A DNA stretch of 56,779 nucleotides from Halorubrum rubrum (GCF_024494685.1 NZ_JANHDM010000017.1:1-56779); one strand, 5' to 3'. Shown: positions 32,261 to 41,685, numbered from the stretch's first letter. Made by a program: numbers and translations. Notes: generated by a model not told the origin, from the letters alone.

Positions 32261-33637
32261 TCAGGCGCTATCGTTCGCGTCGTCTTCGTTCTCGACGTCG
32301 TCTGCCACCCGCGGCGTCCTGATGGGGTCGATATCGTCGATGACGGCGACTCGCGGCTCGTCAACGACGGTTATCCGGTACGGGTCGGCCGGCGAGAGCG
32401 TCCGGACCACGCCGTCCTCGTCGGTGCTTCCGATGGTCTCGCTCGGGGTACCGCCGGCGCTCTTCGTCACCGTGATCCCCTCGAGCGGGTCGCCGGTGGT
32501 CGAATCGAGGACCGTGACGGTCACGGGACCGCCGGGATACGTCCGATTGACGGTGACGTTGAACCCGTCCTCCGCCGTCGAGACGGACTCCGCGTCGGGG
32601 AACGTCGAGAGCGCCATCCGCTGGTGTTCGAGGAACACCCGTTCGGTGCCGCCGCTGACGAAGGTCCGGAGCGTCCCGAAGTCGTGGTCGACGGTGATCC
32701 GCTGGACCGTCCCCGCCCCGAGCGCGTTCGCCTCGCGAAGGTCGGTCGTCTCCGGATACGCCTCGACCGTCGCGTTTATCGCCGCCTCGCTTCCGAGGTC
32801 GTCGCCCCCGCGGTCCCACTGATCGCGCCGGAGCGATTCCCTGACGTAGTGGCCGTCAACGATCGTCGCGAGGACCATCGCGTTCCGGCTCGATTGGACG
32901 TGGATCTCCGTTCCCGATCGGTCCCCGCGAACCGTCTCGAGGGCGACTTCCCTGACGGGGCCCTCGTACACCTGAAGCTGGACTTGGAGCGTGCTGACGC
33001 GATCGGGCGTGCTGAACCCGTCAGTCCCCTCGGCGAGTTCAGAGAGCGTCTCGAGCCGGCGGTCGTACTCGCGGGCGAGCGCCGCGATCCGGACCAGTTC
33101 GTCGAGGAGTTCGCGGTCGGTCAGCTCTCCCGAGGCGTGTGCGTTGATCGCCGTCGTCTGTCGGCTGTCGAGGCTCACCTCGCCCTGTTCCACCTCGTTT
33201 ATCTCGGCGAGGATCCGCCGTTGCCGCTCGGCGTTCGTCTCCGCGGATTCGATCCGCCGTATCGCGGCTTCCGTGCGGAGGGCGGCGTCCGAATCACCGA
33301 CCGCAAGCCCGAGCGAGGTGCCGAGATTGACGCCCCGCCGGTGGCTCGCGATCCGCGGCTCGACGCCCGGCGGCGTCGACAACACGCGGAGGGTGAGGTT
33401 CTCACCGTGTGTCGAGGTCGGGACCGCTCTCGACCCGACCGACCCCGTCGCGGGCGGGACGGGCCCGGAGACGGTCGGCTGCGACGCGGGATCGGAGACG
33501 GTCGGCTGCGACGCGGGATCGGGGACGGTCGACTGCGACGCCGATCGAGCGTCGGCCGTCGCGCCCGCGGGGCCGATCCCGGCGACGACCGACGAGACGA
33601 GGAGGAGGGCGGCGACGAAGACGGAGAGGGCTCTCAT
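32261..33637 (-). CDS. secreted surface protein of unknown function (DUF7096-like)
   Basis: The 458-residue protein has a signal peptide (LSVFVAALLLVSSVVAGIGPAGATA) and a Pro/Ser/Thr-rich spacer with three PASQPTV repeats encoded by the 27-bp repeats. A helical segment (IRRIESAETNAERQRRILAE...) and Ig-like beta repeats follow (GPVTVTVLDSTTGDPLEGITV). The tail is acidic. I recall this architecture as DUF7096-type haloarchaeal surface proteins, without certainty. It is divergent from a membrane-anchored wHTH protein, sharing a 216-bp promoter region. Confidence 0.75.
   Translation of the reverse strand: MRALSVFVAALLLVSSVVAGIGPAGATADARSASQSTVPDPASQPTVSDPASQPTVSGPVPPATGSVGSRAVPTSTHGENLTLRVLSTPPGVEPRIASHRRGVNLGTSLGLAVGDSDAALRTEAAIRRIESAETNAERQRRILAEINEVEQGEVSLDSRQTTAINAHASGELTDRELLDELVRIAALAREYDRRLETLSELAEGTDGFSTPDRVSTLQVQLQVYEGPVREVALETVRGDRSGTEIHVQSSRNAMVLATIVDGHYVRESLRRDQWDRGGDDLGSEAAINATVEAYPETTDLREANALGAGTVQRITVDHDFGTLRTFVSGGTERVFLEHQRMALSTFPDAESVSTAEDGFNVTVNRTYPGGPVTVTVLDSTTGDPLEGITVTKSAGGTPSETIGSTDEDGVVRTLSPADPYRITVVDEPRVAVIDDIDPIRTPRVADDVENEDDANDSA
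33467..33539. repeat. 27-bp in-frame tandem repeats in the secreted protein gene
   Basis: Copies lie at 33467-33493 and 33494-33520 with a partial copy to 33539, each nine codons long. They encode PASQPTVSD-type repeats in the N-terminal linker. Confidence 0.9.
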
Positions 33638-33853
33638 CGTCGCCCGCTTCTCCGGGGAGGGTCAAAAACCCACCCCAACGCGACGGCGAAACTCGACCGC
33701 AAGAGCGCCGCCGCGACTCGACGGGGTCCGCGGCGAGCGACGACGCGGGGTCTCCGTCTCCGGCGCCGAAACCGTCGCGAGCGAAGACTCTCGTGGGAGG
33801 CGAGACGGTGTATAGAAAGCGTTTTGCCCAGGGCGCGAGTGCCCCCAAATTAC

Positions 33854-35149
33854 ATGCGGAACCCCGCGATTCGCGTTCTCCTCGTCGCGTTCCTCGTCGT
33901 TTCCCTCGTGGCCGGTACGGGGGTCGCGACCGGGGAGGCCGCCCCCTCCATCCAGCCGTCGGCGCCGGAGTCACCGTCCGCGAGCTCGATAGGGACGCCG
34001 CCGTCAACGCAGGTCGACGGGGCGGCCTTGCCGACGGGCGAGACGCGGATACGGATCGACTTGCGGCCGAACCGCGACGCACGGTGGGAAGTGGTCGTCC
34101 GGTACGAGTTCGCCGATCCGAACCGAACGGCCTCGTTCGAGACGGTCGGGGAGCGGTTCGTCGACGGGGAAGTCGGGCCGTCGCCGGGGCTGTTCGAGCG
34201 GTTCGCGGAGGAGGCGAGCCGGAACACCGACCGCGAGATGAGGGTGGTGGACGTCGAGCGTGAGTACGTCGTCATCGAGGACCCCGAGACCGGGGACGGT
34301 GCAGGAAACGAAACGGACGGCGAGGAGGCGGAGATAGCCGCTGCGGGGGAGCTCCGGTTGACCTTCGTCTGGACCGGGTTCCTCGCGGAGGACGGCGAGG
34401 ACCTCGTGTTGGGTGACGCGCTGACGACCGAGAACAACGAGACCTGGCTGCGGTCGCTCGAGTCCGGCCAGACGATCGAGGTGACCACCCCGGAGGGGTA
34501 CTCCATCTCGGGGACGCCGGGGGCGAACGTGAGACTCGAGGACAACTCCGTAGTCATCGAGGGACCGCGAGTGTTCGGCGACGACGATCGCGTGGCCGTC
34601 GTGTACGCGCCGACGTCGACCCCGCCCACCGAGGAGACGCCGCCGTGGACGCTTCTCGCCGGTGCCATCGTTCTCGCGGCCGTCGTCCTCGCCAGCGGAC
34701 TCGTCGGATACCGCCGGTTCGGCTCCGACGACGGGTCCGGTTCGCCCGATCCGTCGGACGGGCCCGATCCGGGAACCGGAGCGGGGACGCGGACCGCCGG
34801 CGGAGACGAGGACGCACGGGAGGCGGGAGACGACGTCGAACCCGTCGGCGGTGCGGGCGACGAACCCGAGGAGGACCTCTCGCTTCTCTCCGACGAGGAG
34901 CGCGTCGAGCGCCTCCTCGACCGGAACGGCGGACGGATGCGGCAGGCAGACATCGTCGCGGAGACGGGGTGGTCGGACGCGAAGGTGTCCCAGCTTCTCT
35001 CGGCGATGGCCGACACGGGGCGCGTCGAGAAGCTCCGGCTCGGCCGGGAGAACCTGATCTCGCTGCCCGACGACGCGTCCGGCGGCGACGCGTCGGACGC
35101 GGCCGATGCGGACGGTCCGGACGGTTCGAACGACGGCGACGGGAGCTGA
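33854..35149 (+). CDS. membrane-anchored winged-helix regulator with extracellular domain
   Basis: The 431-residue protein starts with a signal peptide or first helix (AIRVLLVAFLVVSLVAGTGVA). An outside domain of about 240 residues follows, with beta-rich stretches (IRIDLRPNRDARWEVVVRYEF, LRLTFVWTGFL, GYSISGTPGANVRL). A transmembrane helix (LLAGAIVLAAVVLASGLVGYR) comes next. The acidic cytoplasmic part ends in a wHTH (VERLLDRNGGRMRQADIVAETGWSDAKVSQLLSAMA). This topology suggests a one-component extracellular sensor that regulates transcription directly, as in haloarchaeal DUF7345/DUF7343-type proteins (recall). Confidence 0.83.
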   Translation: MRNPAIRVLLVAFLVVSLVAGTGVATGEAAPSIQPSAPESPSASSIGTPPSTQVDGAALPTGETRIRIDLRPNRDARWEVVVRYEFADPNRTASFETVGERFVDGEVGPSPGLFERFAEEASRNTDREMRVVDVEREYVVIEDPETGDGAGNETDGEEAEIAAAGELRLTFVWTGFLAEDGEDLVLGDALTTENNETWLRSLESGQTIEVTTPEGYSISGTPGANVRLEDNSVVIEGPRVFGDDDRVAVVYAPTSTPPTEETPPWTLLAGAIVLAAVVLASGLVGYRRFGSDDGSGSPDPSDGPDPGTGAGTRTAGGDEDAREAGDDVEPVGGAGDEPEEDLSLLSDEERVERLLDRNGGRMRQADIVAETGWSDAKVSQLLSAMADTGRVEKLRLGRENLISLPDDASGGDASDAADADGPDGSNDGDGS

Positions 35150-35235
35150 TCCGCCCCGTTTCGTTCGTCCGACTCCGCAGCGGCGTCGGCCGCGGCGGCC
35201 GAGGATTCAAATTCGGGGGCGGCGAACACGCGGAC

Positions 35236-35766
35236 ATGTACGCGGTCGTCGGCTGTAACCGGTGTGGAAACCTCTGGCTCGTTCGCGACCCGCGAGCGAG
35301 CGAGACGGCCCGCTGTTCGCGGTGTGAGAAGACCCACCGGACCGCGAAGCTCAAACGCCTCTTCGAGTCCGCGGACCGCGAGGCGGCCCGCGAGGCGCGT
35401 GCGGCCCTGCTCGCGAAGAAACGGGGCGACAGCGCGGCGTTCGCGGAGGTCGACCACGTCGCGGACCTCGAACGCGCCGTGGAGGACGCCGGCGTCGACG
35501 ACCGCGAGTACCTCGAGGCCTCCGGGCTCGACGCCGACGCGGTGTTCGAGGCCGGGTCGCGCGCGGAGGGGAACGCGGGGTCGACGCGGTCGCGGGAGGA
35601 GATCGTTCGGGACGCGGTCGAGGAGGCGGCCGAGCCGACCGAGGAGCGGATCGTCGCGTACGCGGCCGACCGCGGCGTCCCGGCCGACGCGGCGCGCGAC
35701 CTCCTCGAGAGGCTCGCCCGTCGCGGGGAGCTGTCGGAGTCGCGCGGACGGTACCGAACGCTCTGA
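35236..35766 (+). CDS. zinc-ribbon DUF5817-type protein
   Basis: The 176-residue protein has an N-terminal zinc ribbon (CNRCGNLW...CSRCEKTHRTAKLKRLF), a helical acidic middle and a C-terminal wHTH-like helix set (EERIVAYAADRGVPADAARDLLERLARRGELSE). The layout matches proteins I recall as DUF5817, possibly linked to replication or DNA binding; function unproven. The ATG at 35236 is used. It follows the wHTH gene by 86 bp in the same direction. Confidence 0.82.
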   Translation: MYAVVGCNRCGNLWLVRDPRASETARCSRCEKTHRTAKLKRLFESADREAAREARAALLAKKRGDSAAFAEVDHVADLERAVEDAGVDDREYLEASGLDADAVFEAGSRAEGNAGSTRSREEIVRDAVEEAAEPTEERIVAYAADRGVPADAARDLLERLARRGELSESRGRYRTL

Positions 35767-35811
35767 CGCGGGTCGGACAAGACACTTACCCCCGGCGCCG
35801 GATCGCGGCGT

Positions 35812-36831
35812 ATGGACACCCGAATCACCCTCCTGGCGATCGCCGCCGCGGTCGTGCTCGCGGGCGCGGTGGGGATCGTCGCGGTCCCCGACGCCCTCGA
35901 CGACCCGCGAGCGGAGACGGACCGTCCCGGACAGGTCGGTCTCGTCGACGTCGTCGTCGCGCCCGGCGAGGTCCGCGGGGAGACGGCGACGCTCGACCTG
36001 CTCGTCGACCTCGAACACCGCGGATCGACCGTCGAGAACGTCACGGTCCGTCACCGCGCGATCGACGCGGACTCCGGGCTGCTCGTCGACGAGACGACCG
36101 TGGACGTCGGCACCCTCGACCGCGAGGGAGAGACGACCGTGAACGGCAGCCTCGACGTGGAACGCGAGGGCGGCTACCGCCTCGAAACGGTGGTGTACGT
36201 CGACGGCGAGCGACGGGGCGAACGGACGACGCGGGTCGCCGGCGTCTCGGCGCTCACGCCGTCGTACGCCGACTCGCCGGTCGAATTCGCCGACGGAAAC
36301 GTCTGGCCGACCGTCGCCGTGAGCGTGGCCGAGACGACCGAGGAGACGGCGACGCTCTCGGTCTCCGTGTCGGTCACGAACCGCGGCGACGACGCCTCCG
36401 AGGAGATCGACCTCCGGCTGCTGCTCCGGCAGGCCGAGTCCAACGTGATCGCCGACGAGGCGACCGAGACGGTCGGGTCGGTGCGGCCGGGCCGCACCGA
36501 CACCGTGACCACGACGCTCGAGGCCCCCGACGGCTACAACTACTACGTCGACGCCGCGCTCTTCGACGACGACGTGCTGATCGACGAGACCCAGGGCGTG
36601 GCCAACCTCGATCCGCAGGAGACGATCGCCGCGAACGAGACGGTGCGGGACGTCTCCTTCGAGGTCGAGGACTTCTCCGAAGAGACCGGCGACGACGCCC
36701 TCAGGGAGGAGGGCGAGACCCGGCCGGACGGCGAGGACGGGAGCACCGACGACGGGACGCCCGGGTTCGGCGTCGCGGTCGCGCTCGCCGGGCTCCTCGC
36801 CGCGACGCTTCTCGCACGGAGGGCGTCATGA
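35812..36831 (+). CDS. PGF-CTERM-type surface protein (DUF7490-like)
   Basis: The 339-residue protein has an N-terminal hydrophobic signal/anchor (ITLLAIAAAVVLAGAVGIVAV) and two to three Ig-like or CARDB-like beta domains (GQVGLVDVVVAPGEVRGETATL and TLSVSVSVTNRGDDASEEI). The Asp/Glu-rich linker ends in TPGFGVAVALAGLLAATLLARRAS, the PGF-CTERM tripartite sorting signal recognised by archaeosortase A. It should be lipid-anchored to the cell surface. The stop overlaps the ATG of the next gene. Confidence 0.85.
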   Translation: MDTRITLLAIAAAVVLAGAVGIVAVPDALDDPRAETDRPGQVGLVDVVVAPGEVRGETATLDLLVDLEHRGSTVENVTVRHRAIDADSGLLVDETTVDVGTLDREGETTVNGSLDVEREGGYRLETVVYVDGERRGERTTRVAGVSALTPSYADSPVEFADGNVWPTVAVSVAETTEETATLSVSVSVTNRGDDASEEIDLRLLLRQAESNVIADEATETVGSVRPGRTDTVTTTLEAPDGYNYYVDAALFDDDVLIDETQGVANLDPQETIAANETVRDVSFEVEDFSEETGDDALREEGETRPDGEDGSTDDGTPGFGVAVALAGLLAATLLARRAS

Positions 36832-37397
36832 GCGACGACCTCCGCGAGACGCCGGCCGACGGCTCGACGAACGCGCCGAACGACACCACCGATCCACGGA
36901 ACACCGACGCCATGACCCACACACCGGACGAGATCGACCCGACGACGACACCCCCGACGACCGAACCGACCACCGCCTCGACGAGCGCTCCGACGACCCG
37001 ACCGGCGGCCGCGACTGACGGGGGCACCGCGGGAGACGAGACCACCGAGAGCGCGGCGGGAGACGACCCCGAGCCGTCCGAGGAGCGCGGATCACGGCTC
37101 TCCCGGCTCTCCTCGGACGATCTCCGCGGACTGCTCGACCGGATCGGGCTCGCCGCCCTGGTGTTGCTCGCGCTGATCGCGGGGTGGAGCTTCTACAGCC
37201 AGACCGGGCGGGCGATCCGGACGTGGCTCGATCCGGCCTACCAGCCGATCGCGCTCGCGGCGTTCAACCTCGCGGTGTTGTTCGTCGCGCTCGCCGGCGT
37301 GGCCCACCAGCTCAGCCGGATCCGCGCCGGCGACGGGGAGGAACCGGAGCCGACCCCGACGGGAGAGACGCACGCGTCCGAGGAGGCGGAACGGTAG
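36828..37397 (+). CDS. two-helix membrane protein with Thr/Pro-rich N-terminus
   Basis: The 189-residue protein has a long Asp/Thr/Pro-rich N-terminal region (TTTPPTTEPTTASTS). A helix (IGLAALVLLALIAGWSFY) and a second helix (PIALAAFNLAVLFVALAGVAHQL) follow, then a polar acidic tail. The Thr/Pro stretch could be an O-glycosylated surface spacer. The ATG (36828) overlaps the PGF-CTERM gene's stop (ATGA), implying coupling. Unknown function. Confidence 0.7.
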   Translation: MSDDLRETPADGSTNAPNDTTDPRNTDAMTHTPDEIDPTTTPPTTEPTTASTSAPTTRPAAATDGGTAGDETTESAAGDDPEPSEERGSRLSRLSSDDLRGLLDRIGLAALVLLALIAGWSFYSQTGRAIRTWLDPAYQPIALAAFNLAVLFVALAGVAHQLSRIRAGDGEEPEPTPTGETHASEEAER

Positions 37398-37405
37398 CGA
37401 CGGAG

Positions 37406-37765
37406 CTACTCCTCGGGCAGGTCCTCGGTGCTGGCGGGGATCCGTTCGACCCGTCCCGCGAGCGTCGCGGCGTCGCCGGCGACGGTCGACGCCTCGACGC
37501 CGGCCTCGTCGGCGACCAGTTGGACGTGCGCCGCGAGCAGTGCGAGCGCGCGCAACCCCTCGGACTCGGGGTCGTCGGCGGTCCGTTGCGCGAACGTGGT
37601 GTCCACCTCGCCGTCGCGGACGACGCCGACGTGGACCGCCTCGATCCCGTCGTCGTCGAGGAGACCGCGGGCACGTTCGAGTTCGGCGGCGAACTCGTCG
37701 CGCTCGTCGCCGTCGTCCCCGCCGTCACCGTCGCTGCCGTCGTCCGATCGCTGGTCGTCGCTCAT
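37406..37765 (-). CDS. acidic soluble protein, unknown function
   Basis: The 119-residue protein has a Ser/Asp/Gly-rich N-terminus, then EFAAELERARGLLDDDGIEAVHVGVVRDGEVDTTF and GLRALALLAAHVQLVADEAG. There is no catalytic motif I recognise. The ATG (complement of 37763-37765) is used over a longer frame. It is convergent with the membrane protein gene, 8 bp away. Confidence 0.62.
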   Translation of the reverse strand: MSDDQRSDDGSDGDGGDDGDERDEFAAELERARGLLDDDGIEAVHVGVVRDGEVDTTFAQRTADDPESEGLRALALLAAHVQLVADEAGVEASTVAGDAATLAGRVERIPASTEDLPEE

Positions 37766-37889
37766 GGACGCGCTTCGGGCGAACGAGGGAAAAACGCCGC
37801 GCTCCGAGTCGTTCGAGGACACAGCGACGTGTGGGCGAAAGACCGTAGCGCTCGGGGGGCGACGCGGAGCGTCGATCGGGGGGCGCGAG

Positions 37890-38726
37890 CTAATCCTCCG
37901 GACGCGGCCGCGCGACGAACAACGCCTCCTCGAGGGTAAACGGGTCGTAGCCGGACTGGTGACAGACGCAGTAGGTCCCGTCGCCGACCCCGTATCTGGT
38001 GGACTCTGCGAGCTGTTTGTAGCCGGGGATACAACAGAAGTGCGTACAGACGTTGAGGTACGCCAGGAAGCCCTGGTCGGTCGAGGCCTGAATCCACTCG
38101 TTCTCCTGTGCGGCCTCCTCGATCCGGGTCGACCGGATGACGGTCACGTTGAGCGACGATTCGGCGTCCTCGGAGCGCCACGTCACGGCCGCTGGCTTCC
38201 CGACGCCGTCGTTGCCGACGCCGTTACCCCAGGAGTCGTAGTCCTGGAAGTCGTCGACGTGGATGCGGTCGCCGCCATCGTAGGTGTCGTCCTGCCACTC
38301 GTACTGGCCGGTCTCCGCCCGGAACAGGTTGTCCGACTCGAAGTCCGGGGCGAGGTTCTCCTGTGACTCCACCCCGCAGTACTGGAACCACGCGCCCGAG
38401 TACGTGCGGCCGCCGATCTGCTCCTGGGCGACCTCGACCTCCACGCCGTTCTGCTCGACGGTCTGCGTCTCCGGCCAGATCCCCTCGATGTACCCGTCGT
38501 CGGTGACGCGCACCGGGATCTGCGGGAGGCCGCGCGGGGCCGGCCCGGTCACCTTGGCGATCGTCATGGCGGTCGTCTGACCGCCGCCGACGCCGCCGGA
38601 CGTCGTCAGGGTGTTCACGGTCACCGACCCGGTCGCGCCGACCCCCGCGAGCGCCGCGCCGCCGACGACACCTTTGACGAAGCGCCGCCGCCCGGACTCG
38701 GCCGGGTACTTATCGGACATGCTCAT
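37890..38726 (-). CDS. Tat-exported Rieske [2Fe-2S] protein
   Basis: The 278-residue protein begins with a Tat signal (GRRRFVKGVVGGAALAGVGATGS). It carries the Rieske ligands CTH...CCIPG and CVCHQSGYDP, like those of cytochrome bc1/b6f, with an intervening loop longer than in the classical motif. No cytochrome b or other complex partner is near. The start is ATG 38726 (MSMSDKY), supported by a TATA-like CTTTTTA at 38751-38757 in the right place. The alternative ATG is at 38720. Confidence 0.88.
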   Translation of the reverse strand: MSMSDKYPAESGRRRFVKGVVGGAALAGVGATGSVTVNTLTTSGGVGGGQTTAMTIAKVTGPAPRGLPQIPVRVTDDGYIEGIWPETQTVEQNGVEVEVAQEQIGGRTYSGAWFQYCGVESQENLAPDFESDNLFRAETGQYEWQDDTYDGGDRIHVDDFQDYDSWGNGVGNDGVGKPAAVTWRSEDAESSLNVTVIRSTRIEEAAQENEWIQASTDQGFLAYLNVCTHFCCIPGYKQLAESTRYGVGDGTYCVCHQSGYDPFTLEEALFVARPRPED

Positions 38727-38750
38727 ACGGATCGGTTCGGGATGGACCGG

Positions 38751-38757
38751 TAAAAAG
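38751..38757 (-). promoter_or_regulatory. TATA-like element of the Rieske gene
   Basis: Minus-strand CTTTTTA lies about 25-31 nt upstream of the ATG at 38726. It favours this start over the Met 6 nt downstream. Confidence 0.4.
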
Positions 38758-38913
38758 GGTGACGAACCCGCCGGTTCCCTCCGGGTCGACGCGGGGACAC
38801 CCCCGACCGGGACGCGCCGGCGTCCTCGAACTGTCACGAACATTCACTCGCAGCCGAGGCAAACCTTCGTTGATACGGCGGTTTTAACCGGAACCGACCG
38901 AAGTGTGGGTGGT

Positions 38914-41616
38914 ATGGAGTTGCACAATCGGAGCGTGCGGACGGACGTCCGCGAGCTCGGCGCGCTGCTCGGCGACGTCCTCGCGGCACAGACCTCGACG
39001 GCGGCCTACGAGACGGTCGAGGACCTCCGGACGGACGCGATCGAGTACCGGCGGGGCGACGCGGCGAGCCGCGACGCCCTCGAGGAGACGATCGGCGATC
39101 TCTCGGACGCCCGCGAGGACGTCGTCGCACGGGCGTTCACGACGTACTTCGAGCTGATCAACCTCGCGGAGGAGCGCGAGCGCGTCCGCGCCGTCAGGAA
39201 CGCGGACGCCGACGGCTCGTTACACGACTCCCTCGAGGAGACGGTCTCGGCGCTCGCCGAGGCCGGCGTCGACGCCGACGAGTTCGAGGAGCTGCTCGGA
39301 GACGTGCTCATCGAGCCGACGTTCACCGCCCATCCGACCGAGGCGCGGCGGGCGACGGTCAAAGCGAAGCTCCGGTCGATCGCGAACCACCTCGAGGAGC
39401 TCGACGAACGCGACATGACCGACCGCGAGCGGAACGCCGTCTGGCGCGACGTCACCGCCGAGGTGACGAGCCTCTGGGGGACCCGACAGGTTCGTCAGCG
39501 CCGTCCGGAGCCCGAAGACGAGGCCCGAAACGTCCAGTGGTACCTCGAGAACACGCTGTTCGACGTGGTCGGCGACGCCTACGAGGAGTTCGAAGAGACC
39601 ATCTCGGGCGAGTACGAGGACGTCGACTGCCCGAAGCTCTTCGAGTTCCGCTCGTGGGCGGGCTCCGACCGCGACGGCAACCCGTTCGTCACGCCGGCGG
39701 TGACCGCCGAAACCCTCGAACGGCAGCGCGAGATCGCCATCGAGAAGTACCGCGAACGGTGTAAGCGGCTCTCGGCGGTGTTGAGCCAGGACGGCGACCG
39801 GTACGCGATCGACGGCCCCCTTCGGGAGTCGCTCGCGGCGGACGCCGAGCGGTTCCCGACGGTGGTCGAGGAGGCCCGCGAGCGGTATCCCGACGAGCCG
39901 TACCGCCAGAAGCTGAAGCTGATGCGCGAGCGGCTCGACCGCGTCGACGACGTGCGCCCCGGCGGGTACCCCGACGGCGACGCGTTCCTCGCGGACCTCG
40001 AGGTCGTCGCGGAGTCGCTCTCCGTCGACCGCAACGACGTGGTCCGAACGTCGTTCATCGAGCCGCTCCGCCGACAGGTCGACACGTTCGGGTTCGTCCT
40101 CGCGTCGCTCGACCTCCGGGACCACCGCGAGAACCACACCGAGGCGGTCGCCGAGGCGGTCGCCGCCGAGGGCGTCGACTACCGCGGGATGGACGAGGCG
40201 GCGCGCGCCGAGTTCCTCACCGAGGCGATCCTCCAGGCGGATCCGATCGTCGACGCCGAGGCCCCCGGCGACGTCTCGGAGACGACCGAGCGCGTGTTCC
40301 GCCGCTTCCGCGAGCTCGCCGACTGGCAGTCGGAGTACGGCACGCAGGCGATAGACACCTACTGCATCTCGATGACCGAGGAACCGAGCCACGTCCTCGA
40401 GGTGCTCTTTTTAGCCGATCAGGTCGGCGTCGTCTCGCTTCCGGACCACTGCGGGCTCGACGTCGTTCCCCTCTTAGAGACCGAGTCCGCGCTCAACGGG
40501 GCCGAACGGATCCTCGGGACGCTCTTCGAGAACGAGGCGTACGGGACCGCCCTCGAGACCAGAGGGGAGGTCCAGGAGGTCATGCTCGGCTACTCCGACT
40601 CGAACAAGGAGAACGGCTTCCTCGCGGCCAACTGGGACCTCTACAAGAACCAGCGTCGGCTCGCGAGCTTCTGTCGCGAGGCGGGAGTCACCCTCCGACT
40701 GTTCCACGGTCGCGGCGGCTCCATCTCCCGCGGCGGCGGGCCGATGAACGAGGCGCTGCTCGCGCTCCCGAACGAGACGGTCACCGGGCAGGTGAAGTTC
40801 ACCGAGCAGGGCGAGGCGATAGCCGAGAAGTACGCCAACCACCGCATCGCCGAGCGCGAGCTCGAACAGATGCTCGACGCGCAGATCCGCGCCCGGCACG
40901 AGGCCAACGAGGAGCCGACGGAGGACGTCCCCGAGGAGTGGGTCGACGCGATGGAGACGATGGTGCCGGTCGCCCGACGCGAATATCGCGACCTGTTGAG
41001 CGCCGACGGGTTCGTCTCGTACTTCGGACAGGCGACGCCCATCTCCGTCGTCGAGGACCTCAACCTCGGCTCCCGGCCCGCGTCCCGAAGCGGGGAGCGC
41101 ACCGTCGAGGACCTCCGGGCGATCCCGTGGGTGTTCTCGTGGACGCAGACCCGGCTCATCCTCCCCGGCTGGTACGCGCTAGGGTCCGGACTCGACGCCT
41201 ACCTCGAGGCCGTCGGCGAGGAGGCGGGGCTCGCGACGCTCCGGGAGATGTACGACGAGTGGCCGTTCTTCCGGACGACCCTCGACAACGCCGCACTCGC
41301 GCTCGCGCGGACGGAGCCGGAGATCGCCGCCGAGTACGCCGACCTCGCCGCCGCCGACCTCCGCGAGCGGTTCTTCCCGCGGCTCGTCGAGGAGTACGAA
41401 CGCGGACGCGAACTCGTGCTCGCGGTCAGCGGCCGCGACGAACTCATCCGGCGCGAGTGGCTCGCGGAAAGCCTCGACCGGCGGAACCCCTACGTCGACC
41501 CGCTCAACCTGCTCCAGGTCGACCTGCTCGGGCGGAGCGACCGGACCGACGCCGAGGAGCGAACGCTCCGACTCACGGTCAACGGGATCGCCGCCGGGAT
41601 GAAGAACACGGGGTGA
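38914..41616 (+). CDS. ppc: phosphoenolpyruvate carboxylase
   Basis: The 900-residue enzyme converts PEP and bicarbonate to oxaloacetate (anaplerosis). Catalytic signatures are visible: FTAHPTEARR with His140, GYSDSNKENGF, the glycine-rich FHGRGGSISRGGGP loop, and the conserved C-terminal NGIAAGMKNTG. Length is that of bacterial-type PEPC. The ATG at 38914 is chosen because the family start MELHNRSVRTDV follows; the open frame extends to 38611 but that stretch overlaps the divergent Rieske gene's promoter. The TATA-like ggttttaacc at 38880-38889 lies about 30 nt upstream. Confidence 0.96.
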   Translation: MELHNRSVRTDVRELGALLGDVLAAQTSTAAYETVEDLRTDAIEYRRGDAASRDALEETIGDLSDAREDVVARAFTTYFELINLAEERERVRAVRNADADGSLHDSLEETVSALAEAGVDADEFEELLGDVLIEPTFTAHPTEARRATVKAKLRSIANHLEELDERDMTDRERNAVWRDVTAEVTSLWGTRQVRQRRPEPEDEARNVQWYLENTLFDVVGDAYEEFEETISGEYEDVDCPKLFEFRSWAGSDRDGNPFVTPAVTAETLERQREIAIEKYRERCKRLSAVLSQDGDRYAIDGPLRESLAADAERFPTVVEEARERYPDEPYRQKLKLMRERLDRVDDVRPGGYPDGDAFLADLEVVAESLSVDRNDVVRTSFIEPLRRQVDTFGFVLASLDLRDHRENHTEAVAEAVAAEGVDYRGMDEAARAEFLTEAILQADPIVDAEAPGDVSETTERVFRRFRELADWQSEYGTQAIDTYCISMTEEPSHVLEVLFLADQVGVVSLPDHCGLDVVPLLETESALNGAERILGTLFENEAYGTALETRGEVQEVMLGYSDSNKENGFLAANWDLYKNQRRLASFCREAGVTLRLFHGRGGSISRGGGPMNEALLALPNETVTGQVKFTEQGEAIAEKYANHRIAERELEQMLDAQIRARHEANEEPTEDVPEEWVDAMETMVPVARREYRDLLSADGFVSYFGQATPISVVEDLNLGSRPASRSGERTVEDLRAIPWVFSWTQTRLILPGWYALGSGLDAYLEAVGEEAGLATLREMYDEWPFFRTTLDNAALALARTEPEIAAEYADLAAADLRERFFPRLVEEYERGRELVLAVSGRDELIRREWLAESLDRRNPYVDPLNLLQVDLLGRSDRTDAEERTLRLTVNGIAAGMKNTG

Positions 41617-41685
41617 TGCCCGCCGCGAACTCTTCGGTCCCGCCCCCTCCAGCCGCAGTGTCGATTCCGGCGGTTTCCTCGGCTG

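Noticed and set aside
38611..38913. Longer PEP carboxylase start
   Set aside because: The extension overlaps the divergent Rieske gene and promoter, and the family N-terminus starts at MELHNRSV.
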